A DNA stretch of 6,914 nucleotides from Desulfotomaculum sp. (GTDB lineage Bacteria > Bacillota > Desulfotomaculia > Desulfotomaculales > Nap2-2B). The position numbers and the translations under genes are program-made. Below are positions 1-5,571 of this stretch, piece by piece (positions within the stretch are counted from its first letter, which is position 1; each line of letters opens with the position of its first letter). Below the pieces are notes generated by a model that was given only the letters and a program-made list of their open reading frames with translations, was not told the origin of the DNA and searched no databases. The stretch lies in the NCBI GenBank assembly GCA_003445555.1, contig DMDI01000294.1, forward strand, positions 1-6,914. The letters run 5' to 3'.

Positions 1-1191
1 CTAGCCAAGAAGCTGGAAAAAGAGGCTGGCGCTTTATTCATGGATCAAAAAGAAGACGGTTCCTGGTATGAAAACCCCCTTGTCCCCTATCCACCCGAAG
101 AACAAGCTTCTTCCCATATTGTCCAGTCGGGAGAAACCCTTTCCAAAATTGCCCAAACCTATGGTTTAACCTTAGACGAACTGCTGGCCCTTAACCCGGA
201 TATCAAAGACCCCAGTAAAATCACCGTTGGCCAAGAGTTAACCATCCTTATCCCCGGCTTTATCGCCTACCATGGTCCAGTTCTTACCGAAGATGATCGG
301 GTGGTGATTCTCTCTGCCGACCAAACTCAAGAATTAGCCCAGGCAAAGTATGATGAACAGACTAAAGAATGGGAGTGGGAGAAACTGGCGGCAACGGCAC
401 CGGCGGCGACGGTTGAGGCAACTTTGGAAGACGCCTCGTCTCTATTATTAGAGTTAGATTCGGGAATTATTTCCTCCCTTACAAAAATTTCTAAAGAAAT
501 TTATGACAAAAAATACTTAAAGTCTTATAAAAATAGAGCCGATGAACTTATTACAGGAATGGGAATAACCGACCCTTATTTGGTAGAGCTTTACCGTGAA
601 TTTTTTAATACAGAATGGGTTCAGCCAAGCTGGCCAGGGACAGAGTACCATGGTTTAGGAATTTATACTCTTACGGAGCAAGGTAAAAAGCCATATCTTC
701 ACTCAGCGGTTGGTCTTCTTTATGGTTTTGTTCCAATTGAAAATATTCCTCAACAAGTAATAGAGGCGGAAAAAAATGCTTCGAACATTTTACCTCGTCC
801 TTATTATCTGATTCTTCAAATAGGACCAGGCAAAGATCTAACTCCAGAAAATAACCCAGACGCTTTTGTTGCTTTAAAAATGGGTGCCCATATTTATGGA
901 GGGGAGTATGATGCCTCAGGTTTTGCCCTAAAGAAAGCAGAAGATTCTAAATTAGAAGGTTTTGTCGTAGAAAGAATTACCAGTCAGGAACCAAGGAAAA
1001 CAAGCAGAGGCCCTGACGCCTGGACTCTTGAAGAGCTGTCTTCTGCCTTTGGTTTAAGAAAGAACAGTCTGATTTTTGTCACCGGTATGGCACAAACCCC
1101 AGGCGAAGCCTCTGTTTCCTGGTTTTCGATAATTGTTCCAGAATTTCCTTCAGAGGAAGTCCAAAAACAGTATCACTTTTTTCTTGACTAA
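1..1191 (+). CDS. LysM-containing exported protein, 5'-truncated by the window edge
   Basis: The frame is open from base 1, so the first ATG (position 40) is not the true start; 396 residues are visible. Codons 1-13 already match the lipoprotein gene at the right end of the window (EKEAGALF here, RQETGLAF there), and NPLVPYP matches NPVVPYP. A LysM domain, which binds GlcNAc-containing glycans such as peptidoglycan, lies at about 115-255: it starts HIVQSGETLSKIAQTYGL, contains LLALNPDI and ends VGQELTILIP. Next comes a second block shared with the right-hand gene (YDEQTKEWEWEKL), then an Ala/Thr/Pro linker at about 388-425. The C-terminal domain of about 250 residues is one I do not recognise; it has no transmembrane segment. 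The missing N-terminus probably carries a Tat lipoprotein signal, inferred only from the right-hand paralogue. Codons after about 460 look more AT-rich than those before. Confidence 0.85.
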   Translation, partial: LAKKLEKEAGALFMDQKEDGSWYENPLVPYPPEEQASSHIVQSGETLSKIAQTYGLTLDELLALNPDIKDPSKITVGQELTILIPGFIAYHGPVLTEDDRVVILSADQTQELAQAKYDEQTKEWEWEKLAATAPAATVEATLEDASSLLLELDSGIISSLTKISKEIYDKKYLKSYKNRADELITGMGITDPYLVELYREFFNTEWVQPSWPGTEYHGLGIYTLTEQGKKPYLHSAVGLLYGFVPIENIPQQVIEAEKNASNILPRPYYLILQIGPGKDLTPENNPDAFVALKMGAHIYGGEYDASGFALKKAEDSKLEGFVVERITSQEPRKTSRGPDAWTLEELSSAFGLRKNSLIFVTGMAQTPGEASVSWFSIIVPEFPSEEVQKQYHFFLD

Positions 1192-1210
1192 GTTAACTTT
1201 TTTCCCTAAA

Positions 1211-1285
1211 GTAGGGGCGCATCACGATGCGCCCGCATATTAACATGAATTTACCCAAAACGGGTGATTCATGAATCGCTCCTAC
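1211..1285. repeat. Nested palindromic REP/MITE-like element
   Basis: Outer arms GTAGGGGCG (1211-1219) and CGCTCCTAC (1277-1285) are inverted repeats with one G-T pair. Inside are a 9-bp perfect stem, GGGCGCATC (1215-1223) with GATGCGCCC (1226-1234), and a second hairpin, ATGAAT..ACCC (1245-1256) with GGGT.ATTCAT (1262-1272). GATTCATGAATC (1266-1277) is also a perfect palindrome. This layout is typical of short non-coding repeats dispersed in bacterial genomes. Because T6 follows at 1292-1297, it could also act as a transcription terminator for the upstream gene. Its copy number elsewhere cannot be known from this window. Confidence 0.65.
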
Positions 1286-1405
1286 TATAAATTTTTTGCA
1301 AGCCCTAGCCTGGCAAGGCAAAAGCTGGCTTTTTCTTAAAGAATATTCTCCTTTAAAACACCTCTTGAGCATTACCGGGGAAAAGGAGGCATGTTGTAAA
1401 TGTGT

Positions 1406-1452
1406 TTGACTTATACAGAAAATTAACTTATTAGTAATAACGATGATACTAT
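1406..1452 (+). promoter_or_regulatory. Putative sigma70-type promoter region of the 847-residue gene
   Basis: TTGACT at 1406-1411 is followed after 17 bases by TATTAG (1429-1434), a 4/6 match to the -10 box. A competing site is TTAACT (1423-1428), 18 bases, then an extended -10, TGA-TACTAT (1444-1452), which would start transcription only a few bases before the ATG. The stretch TTTGACTTATA is shared with the promoter at 4589. Sequence alone does not decide between the two sites. Confidence 0.5.
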
Positions 1453-1464
1453 ATTTTTAATAAA

Positions 1465-4008
1465 ATGGAAAGGGAGATAAAAGAGGAAAGCCCCAAGAAG
1501 TTTTCGAGGCGAGAAATTCTTCGGGCCACCTCGTTGGCAATTGCCACCGTTGCCGCTTCAAAGGTTGCTTCTAGGCACCAAGAGACAGAGAAAGAGACTA
1601 CTGTTTTAAAAAATAATGGCTTACCAACGGTTGGTCACGAGGTAACCTTTGTTTCTGCTCCTGCCCAAAAATCAACCCCCGACTTGCGAACGAGGGTTGC
1701 TCCAGGACTTGTCTCTCAATCGGTAGAAGAAAAGACGGAATCATCGGCTTTTATCCCAGAAGAGAGAACGAAAGAACTAAATATATTGGGGCCCAATGCT
1801 TTTGCTCCTTATGCCGGGTTTGGGGGGCCCGAGACACCCGCTGAAGAGGTGCTGGATTATTTTCCTAAATCGTATCAGGACGCTCCTGATGGCTTAAAAG
1901 GTCTTTGGGGTCGGGCGGTTGACGCCAAAACCCGCGGCGGTTCCCAAACAAATATTCCCTTACCGATTGAACTTGAAACTTTACCCAGTAAAGTTTATTT
2001 TGATTATCTTGCTGTTCCCGAAGGGACAAAGTTTTTTGACATTCAGGAACAGAAAGAGAAAATCATTCTTTGCTCCAGCGAGATAATTGTTATTGGAAGA
2101 ATCGACAAGGAGGAAAATTTTTTAGTTCTTTACCAAGATCCGGTTAACAATGGTTATTACTTTGCCAAAGCAGGTGGGGATGTCCTTGTGGGGCAAGAGG
2201 ATCTTGCGGCCAGAAAAAACTTAGTTGCCGAGGCGTTTAACACAGAATTCCAGAATTTAAAGGAGGTCGGAACACCGGAGGAAAGAGAAAGATGGTACGA
2301 GGTGAAAGAAGGCGACTCGTTGGCCTCTATTGCCGAGCGTTTCGGTTTGCCCTCCTGGCATTGTGTTTATGGAAAAAATCTGAAAATTTTAGACGAAGGC
2401 CCAGAAAAGATAAACCCGGGCCAAAAAATTCAGGTTCCCAATCGCTTTGAAGAAAGGGAGCTTGTTAATGGATTGGTGGTTGATAAAAATACTCTTTCCA
2501 AAACAGAAGAGTTTTTTGGGCCAAAAGAGGCGGAGCCGTCCCAATATTTTCCAGAGACGCAACATTTTGTAAAGGAACCATACCTGAATTTAATGCAAGA
2601 GCTTGGGGTGGAGATTTTGGGTTATCCTATTAGCGAAGCGCTGCCTGAAAATTCAAGTCAATATTTTCAAAACTTTATTGTTGAGTGGACTAAAGTTGAT
2701 CATTATAGTTGGATTCCTGGCAGGCCAAAGCTGGATGGGACTAAACCGCATTTTTTGATGTATCCCTTAGGATGGACTTGCTATTTTTATTTAACACATC
2801 CCGGGGAAAAGTTTGTTGGTTATCCGCCGCCAATAGGACAGTTTTCCTTAGAAAAGGTTTTTGAAAAGTTTTATAAAGAGAACGGAGGAGTGGAAATATT
2901 TGGTTATCCGGTTTCTGAAATAATCACAACAGCGGATGGTAGTAAATCCCAGTATTTAACAAACTGTGTTTTAAATTATGCCCCTCAAACAGGCAGAGTG
3001 AGTATTTACCCTCTGGCGGAGGAATATTATAAAAAAATGCCAGAGGAAATAAAAAAATTCCCTTGGTTTGCCCCTGTTGATCTTGAGAAAAATAAGAAAA
3101 TTTTTGTAGATAAAGCTTTGGAAATGGTTGGGAGAGACGAAGAAACACTGGTAGCCATCGAAGCCCGTGCTATAGCTTTAACGATTGCTATTAAGAATAA
3201 TGACGAAGAAAGCCTAAAACTACCGAAGGAGTGCGCTAAAGATAAAATAATATTTGATAATTTAGCTCCCGGGCAGGAAATAAGTTTTAATAATGTTCGT
3301 GCTATTCTTGCTTGGTATGAAGCGCGATTTAAGATGAACCCAGCCTTAAATGAAGCCCTTAAGGAACTTAGTGAAGGAGGAGAAATAATTAATAGAATAA
3401 TCAAAGATAAAACAAGCTCCGACCTATTTAAAGAAAATAAGATACCCAAATTGCCTAGTAATTGGGAAGATGTTTTCGTTTTTCTTGGCGGAAGTGGTGG
3501 TTTGGGGGGAGGATTAGGGGCAGATTATTGCCCGATGCTTTACGGTAATTATGATGAATATCGTGGTGATAGTCCAGATGATAAGCAAATACTCCTTGAA
3601 GCTCTCGTCCAGAATGGCTTGCACGAGGCAATTCATTCTTTTATCCAAAGCGAAAGTTTGTTGCCTCATTCTCCTTGGTGGTCAAAGGAGAAGCCGCAAG
3701 ATCCAAATTTTGTTCCTACCGATGCTCGCAAGGGGCTTTTAGCTCATATGTCGATGTGTGTTTTAACATCAGCTGCCCAAAAGCATTATGGTTTTGAAGA
3801 AAAAAGAGATCCGCGGATTGATTATATTCTTAAAGTTTTAAAAGAAGGCGGGGTGGCTGATCCGGAAGCTGAAGTAATCCGGGCAGCCGCGACCTTTAAT
3901 GGCGATAGCCTATGGGGTCTCTATGAGAAAATGAGGGGCGCGGACAATCCAAGCATGGATTCTTTAATGTCAACTCAAAACCCAGATTTAACAATAATTC
4001 AAAATTAA
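1465..4008 (+). CDS. Tat-exported LysM / LGFP-like repeat protein with HEAIH motif
   Basis: 847 residues. The N-terminus has a twin-arginine signal, SRREILR (residues 14-20), then a short Ala-rich hydrophobic stretch. There is no lipobox cysteine, so signal peptidase I cleavage near residues 32-36 is likely. Residues about 40-270 are unassigned. A LysM domain covers about 276-328 (WYEVKEGDSLASIAERFGL ... INPGQKIQVP). Residues 361-411 (YFPETQH ... GYPISE at 386-391) and about 456-521 (GYPVSE at 480-485) are two copies of a repeat like LGFP and the YFPETGH/GYPISE repeats; a further GYP lies at 452-454. The C-terminal domain (about 535-847) has a glycine-rich strand (675-685) and HEAIH at 720-724, matching the HExxH zinc-protease motif. 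A third zinc ligand is not certain; E730, H735 and H761 are candidates. The start is supported by the signal peptide and nearby promoter, although no Shine-Dalgarno is present. Probable role: peptidoglycan-bound exported hydrolase (inference). Confidence 0.9.
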   Translation: MEREIKEESPKKFSRREILRATSLAIATVAASKVASRHQETEKETTVLKNNGLPTVGHEVTFVSAPAQKSTPDLRTRVAPGLVSQSVEEKTESSAFIPEERTKELNILGPNAFAPYAGFGGPETPAEEVLDYFPKSYQDAPDGLKGLWGRAVDAKTRGGSQTNIPLPIELETLPSKVYFDYLAVPEGTKFFDIQEQKEKIILCSSEIIVIGRIDKEENFLVLYQDPVNNGYYFAKAGGDVLVGQEDLAARKNLVAEAFNTEFQNLKEVGTPEERERWYEVKEGDSLASIAERFGLPSWHCVYGKNLKILDEGPEKINPGQKIQVPNRFEERELVNGLVVDKNTLSKTEEFFGPKEAEPSQYFPETQHFVKEPYLNLMQELGVEILGYPISEALPENSSQYFQNFIVEWTKVDHYSWIPGRPKLDGTKPHFLMYPLGWTCYFYLTHPGEKFVGYPPPIGQFSLEKVFEKFYKENGGVEIFGYPVSEIITTADGSKSQYLTNCVLNYAPQTGRVSIYPLAEEYYKKMPEEIKKFPWFAPVDLEKNKKIFVDKALEMVGRDEETLVAIEARAIALTIAIKNNDEESLKLPKECAKDKIIFDNLAPGQEISFNNVRAILAWYEARFKMNPALNEALKELSEGGEIINRIIKDKTSSDLFKENKIPKLPSNWEDVFVFLGGSGGLGGGLGADYCPMLYGNYDEYRGDSPDDKQILLEALVQNGLHEAIHSFIQSESLLPHSPWWSKEKPQDPNFVPTDARKGLLAHMSMCVLTSAAQKHYGFEEKRDPRIDYILKVLKEGGVADPEAEVIRAAATFNGDSLWGLYEKMRGADNPSMDSLMSTQNPDLTIIQN
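2290..2448 (+). other. LysM domain within the 847-residue protein
   Basis: Residues about 276-328. The first part, YEVKEGDSLASIAERFGLP, follows the LysM pattern Y-x-V-x-x-G-D-S-L-x-x-I-A-x-x-F-x-L. The last part, INPGQKIQVPN, matches its usual end. The middle (WHCVYGKNLKILDEGPEK) is slightly longer than in a standard LysM. Expected role: binding of peptidoglycan or another GlcNAc polymer. Confidence 0.85.
2545..3027 (+). other. Two LGFP-like / YFPET-GYPISE repeats
   Basis: Copy 1 (residues 361-411) reads YFPETQHFV, then YLNLMQELGVEILGYPISE, then SQYFQNFIVEW. Copy 2 (about 456-521) reads LEKVFEKFYKENGGVEIFGY, then PVSE, then SQYLTNCVLNYAPQTGRV. The shared order is aromatic/amphipathic helix, [LF]-G-Y-P-[IV]-S-E, then S-Q-Y-[FL] and a strand. 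LGFP repeats are proposed wall anchors in Actinobacteria; the YFPETGH form is common in exported Chloroflexota proteins. Family assignment is by eye. Confidence 0.65.
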
Positions 4009-4020
4009 TAATGCAGGAAG

Positions 4021-4119
4021 ATGGTGTCTTTACTTGATAAAGAAGAGAAAGATGGAGTGCAAAAAAGTACTTGGCAGACTCAGTGGACTGCTTGCTTGAC
4101 ATCTTGGGAAAAAGATTAA
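4021..4119 (+). CDS. Doubtful small ORF, 32 residues
   Basis: An ATG at 4021 opens 32 codons ending in TAA, beginning MVSLLDKEEKDGVQ and rich in Trp, Lys and Thr (STWQTQWTACLTSW). AGGAAG stands directly against the ATG, too close to be a good ribosome-binding site, and it lies only 12 bases after the preceding stop. It has no signal peptide or membrane segment and resembles nothing I know. It may be a chance frame or a relic of a longer gene cut by the neighbouring insertion sequence. Confidence 0.2.
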   Translation: MVSLLDKEEKDGVQKSTWQTQWTACLTSWEKD

Positions 4120-4147
4120 TAACCCCGGGGTTTCCCGATATTGTTAC

Positions 4148-4535
4148 TTAAAAATCTGACACTTGGTATTTTTTTGGAACTTCATCAGGTGTTTTTAAGT
4201 TAAGGGAAAGGTAAGCTCTTTTAAGATGATAGTAATTCATATGCTTATCTACTTCACTTTGAAGTAATATCAGATCCCGAGGTTAGTATTTCCCCCAGCC
4301 CAAGTATTCTTTTCTTAAGCTTTGGGTTAAGGCTTTCAATGTTGTTTTGCTCATTTTTCCGGTATGGCCTGGCCACCCGGTGTCTTTTAGTATTTTTCTT
4401 CCCGTTATTTCTTAGTTGATATTTTTTTGAAAGTATTTTGTCAATAGTCGGAATGGCAAGATGGTTTCTTTTTATCCCCTCAGCGTCAAGCTCTGAGGCC
4501 AAAACAATCTTGGTGGTGTTTAACACAATATCCAT
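4148..4535 (-). pseudogene. Transposase remnant (rve superfamily), frameshifted and lacking the catalytic core
   Basis: Two minus-strand pieces. The N-terminal piece (4535 down to 4254, 93 residues) contains LDAEGIKRNHLAIPTIDKIL, then KKYQLRNNGKKNTKRHR. This resembles the segment before the DDE domain in IS481/IS3 transposases (EGI-S-STIYRILKR-GL-R). The C-terminal piece (about 4282 down to 4148, in another frame) reads LQSEVDKHMNYYHLKRAYLS, then LNLKTPDEVPKKY, the usual end of these transposases (L-x-x-Y-x-x-YN-x-x-R-x-H-x-x-L-x-x-x-TP-x-E). The region between, which should hold the D, D and E catalytic residues, is absent. The frames change within 4254-4282. It cannot make an active enzyme. 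Confidence 0.7.
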
Positions 4536-4583
4536 ATTCTACTACCAGATTATGGACTGTCTCATATTTAACTGAACATTACA
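4535..4583 (-). repeat. Insertion-sequence end, copy A of a 45-base repeat
   Basis: Contains TATTCTACT (4535-4543), then TATGGACTGTCTCATATTTA with AACT following (4551-4573). The same order and orientation recur at 5442-5478. In copy A it forms the right end of the transposase remnant; the remnant's start codon (CAT on +, 4533-4535) overlaps its left edge. Confidence 0.75.
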
Positions 4584-4588
4584 AGTAT

Positions 4589-4617
4589 TTGACTTATAGG
4601 AAATACCATGTTATACT
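4589..4617 (+). promoter_or_regulatory. Strong extended -10 promoter of the 253-residue Tat protein
   Basis: TTGACT (4589-4594), a 17-base spacer, then TATACT (4612-4617) preceded by TG at 4609-4610, giving TGT-TATACT. These are near-consensus sigma70 boxes at ideal spacing. Transcription should start about 4624-4626, only 8-10 bases before the ATG at 4634, so the mRNA is leaderless or nearly so; no Shine-Dalgarno is visible. The -35 box lies 5 bases outside the insertion-sequence end. Confidence 0.75.
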
Positions 4618-4633
4618 TTGACTCAATAAAGAT

Positions 4634-5395
4634 ATGAGTCCTGAAAGAAAAGTTAGTCGAAGAAGTTTTTTACAGGGGTCTACCTTAATGGCAATGGCTT
4701 TTTTAGGGGAGTGTGTTCCAAAAGCAGAAGCGGAAGAGATAGAGAAAAATCCTGTTATTACTGAAAGGCTTTGGCAAGGAGACAAGGAGCTTCCTCTTTG
4801 GTTCATTGGTGCTTGGGGAGATAAGAATGACAACTTTATTGTTTCTGCTGTGGTGAGTGGCGAACCAACTTATAAAGGAAAAGAGACGGGTCGAGACATA
4901 AACGAGCTTCTTTACAATAGAGACTTCAGATCAGATACAGAAGAAATTATTGTCCCCGTTGTCTTTCAGAATCCTGAGAATGGTAAATTTTATCGTTTGA
5001 ATCTTTCTCTTGGAAACAGAGACGTTGTCGCTAAAACCGGCATGATCAATCTGAAAGACGGGCAGTTTTTGGAAGGGTATTCTTCTGGAGAGGGTTATAA
5101 TCTTTACCGTGGGGAGAGTGCCAATTATATGGTTTCAAAACAAGAGTTGTTTTCCCGCTTAGAAATAGGTGAGCAAATTGCATTTTCTCTTCCTACTTCA
5201 AGAGAGGCTCTTCACGGATACTTGCCACCACAGGCAAGGGAAGAAATTTCAGATAGAGTCGGGAAAAGTGAATATTTTCAGAAAATAGAGCGTGAAGGGG
5301 TTAGGAATAATTCCACTGTTATTGAGGCAATGCGTAATGGTCGTGATTTGCCATCTCTTACAATTTACTCCTCACAGTTTTTTATGAAAGAGTAA
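4634..5395 (+). CDS. Tat-exported protein of unknown function, 253 residues
   Basis: The twin-arginine motif is SRRSFLQ at residues 8-14, followed by a hydrophobic run (GSTLMAMAFLG). AEA at 31-33 gives a good signal peptidase I site, leaving a mature protein of about 220 residues. Cys27 (LGEC) is not a convincing lipobox because Glu precedes it. The mature part has an aromatic-rich start (LWQGDKELPLWFIGAWGDK), likely beta strands (IIVPVVFQNPENGKFYRLNL), and a charged helical tail (residues about 185-230). I recognise no domain and see no membrane segment, LysM or catalytic motif. ATG 4634 is favoured because it places the signal correctly and follows a strong promoter. A stretch with its own promoter and insertion-sequence ends on both sides makes it look like a separate cassette. 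It is more AT-rich than the flanking lipoprotein gene. Confidence 0.88.
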   Translation: MSPERKVSRRSFLQGSTLMAMAFLGECVPKAEAEEIEKNPVITERLWQGDKELPLWFIGAWGDKNDNFIVSAVVSGEPTYKGKETGRDINELLYNRDFRSDTEEIIVPVVFQNPENGKFYRLNLSLGNRDVVAKTGMINLKDGQFLEGYSSGEGYNLYRGESANYMVSKQELFSRLEIGEQIAFSLPTSREALHGYLPPQAREEISDRVGKSEYFQKIEREGVRNNSTVIEAMRNGRDLPSLTIYSSQFFMKE

Positions 5396-5422
5396 CAATG
5401 TTTCCTTTGGCTTTCACTCTTT
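5386..5422 (+). terminator. Weak candidate terminator after the 253-residue gene
   Basis: AAAGAGT (5387-5393) and ACTCTTT (5416-5422) form a perfect 7-bp stem with a 22-base loop, overlapping the stop codon. The stem is AT-rich and only TTTATT follows, so termination would be inefficient. Confidence 0.2.
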
Positions 5423-5441
5423 ATTGACAAGATAAGGTAAT

Positions 5442-5478
5442 TATTCTACTTAAACTATGGACTGTCTCATGTTTAACT
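5442..5478 (-). repeat. Solo insertion-sequence end, copy B
   Basis: TATTCTACT (5442-5450) and, after 5 bases, TATGGACTGTCTCATGTTTA plus ACT (5456-5478). Against copy A (4551-4573) only one base in 23 differs. There is no transposase sequence to its left, so this is an orphan end. Orientation is the same as copy A, so the two flank the 253-residue gene as direct repeats about 905 bases apart. Confidence 0.75.
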
Positions 5479-5524
5479 TGAATGTAGTGAAAAGTTAATT
5501 TATAGCCCTTCCTTATGTTATTAT
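5478..5524 (+). promoter_or_regulatory. Putative promoter region of the Tat lipoprotein gene
   Basis: Two overlapping options. TTGAAT (5478-5483), 17 bases, TATAGC (5501-5506); or TTAATT (5495-5500), 18 bases, TATTAT (5519-5524) with an extended TG at 5516-5517. The second resembles the extended -10 at 4612 (ATGT-TATACT against ATGT-TATTAT). It would give a leader of about 40 bases before ATG 5572. AAGGA (5566-5570) stands only one base from that ATG, too close to serve as a normal Shine-Dalgarno. Confidence 0.45.
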
Positions 5525-5571
5525 CGGCCTTAAATAATGTCTGTTCCTGCCTGCCTTTTTAAGACAAGGAA

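Larger units (their letters stand above)
1192..1464. other. Intergenic region with REP-like element, decayed ORF and promoter
   Basis: This 273-base gap holds, in order, a T-rich stretch directly after the stop codon, a nested palindromic element (1211-1285) followed by T6 at 1292-1297, a stretch open for 45 codons (1275-1412), an orphan AAGGAGG (1383-1389) and a promoter region for the next gene. There is no RNA gene that I recognise. Confidence 0.6.
4142..4583 (-). mobile_element. Decayed IS481/IS3-type insertion sequence, internally deleted
   Basis: About 442 bp bounded by imperfect inverted ends. The left end is TGTTACTTAAAAATCTGACA from 4142. The right end, read on the minus strand from 4583, begins TGTAATGTTCAGTTAAATAT and continues GAGACAG. 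TTAAAAATCTGACAC against TTAAATATGAGACAG matches at 11 of 15 positions. Both ends start with TG, as in IS481-family elements. The transposase stop codon overlaps the left inverted end, a common arrangement in such elements. Autonomous elements of these families are about 1 kb or longer, so more than half is missing. No target-site duplication is obvious. Confidence 0.65.
4009..4633. other. Intergenic region with insertion-sequence remnant
   Basis: This 625-base gap contains a doubtful 32-codon ORF (4021-4119), a short perfect palindrome AACCCCGGGGTT (4121-4132), the insertion-sequence remnant (4142-4583) and a strong promoter (4589-4617). GGGAAA (4106-4111) and TTTCCC (4131-4136) flank the palindrome, making a weak candidate terminator for the upstream gene. 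Confidence 0.6.

Noticed and set aside
40..42. ATG at 40 as the start of the left-edge gene
   Set aside because: The frame is open from base 1, the preceding codons match the paralogue, and no signal peptide or promoter precedes this ATG.
2924..3449. Two overlapping minus-strand frames of 74 and 140 codons inside the 847-residue gene
   Set aside because: They lie entirely within a well-supported coding frame, have no start signals, and read as low-complexity Leu/Ser/Ile translation typical of the antisense of a real gene.
3551..4102. A 63-codon plus-strand frame at 3551-3742 and a 68-codon minus-strand frame at 3896-4102
   Set aside because: The first is a shadow within the HEAIH domain; the second overlaps the antisense of the C-terminus and has no recognisable protein features.
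4096..4123. TTGACA at 4096-4101 with TAATAA downstream as a promoter
   Set aside because: The spacing is only 15 bases, the -10 match is weak, and no gene follows on this strand.
4634..4714. Cys27 of the 253-residue protein as a lipidation site
   Set aside because: Glu at the -1 position (LGEC) does not fit the lipobox; AEA at 31-33 gives a better signal peptidase I site.
4594..4833. Minus-strand frame of 79 codons over the start of the 253-residue gene
   Set aside because: It is antisense to the twin-arginine signal and promoter, which are strongly supported on the plus strand.
5424..5456. Consensus -35 box TTGACA at 5424-5429
   Set aside because: No acceptable -10 box lies 16-18 bases downstream; the nearest candidates are 12 or 21 bases away.
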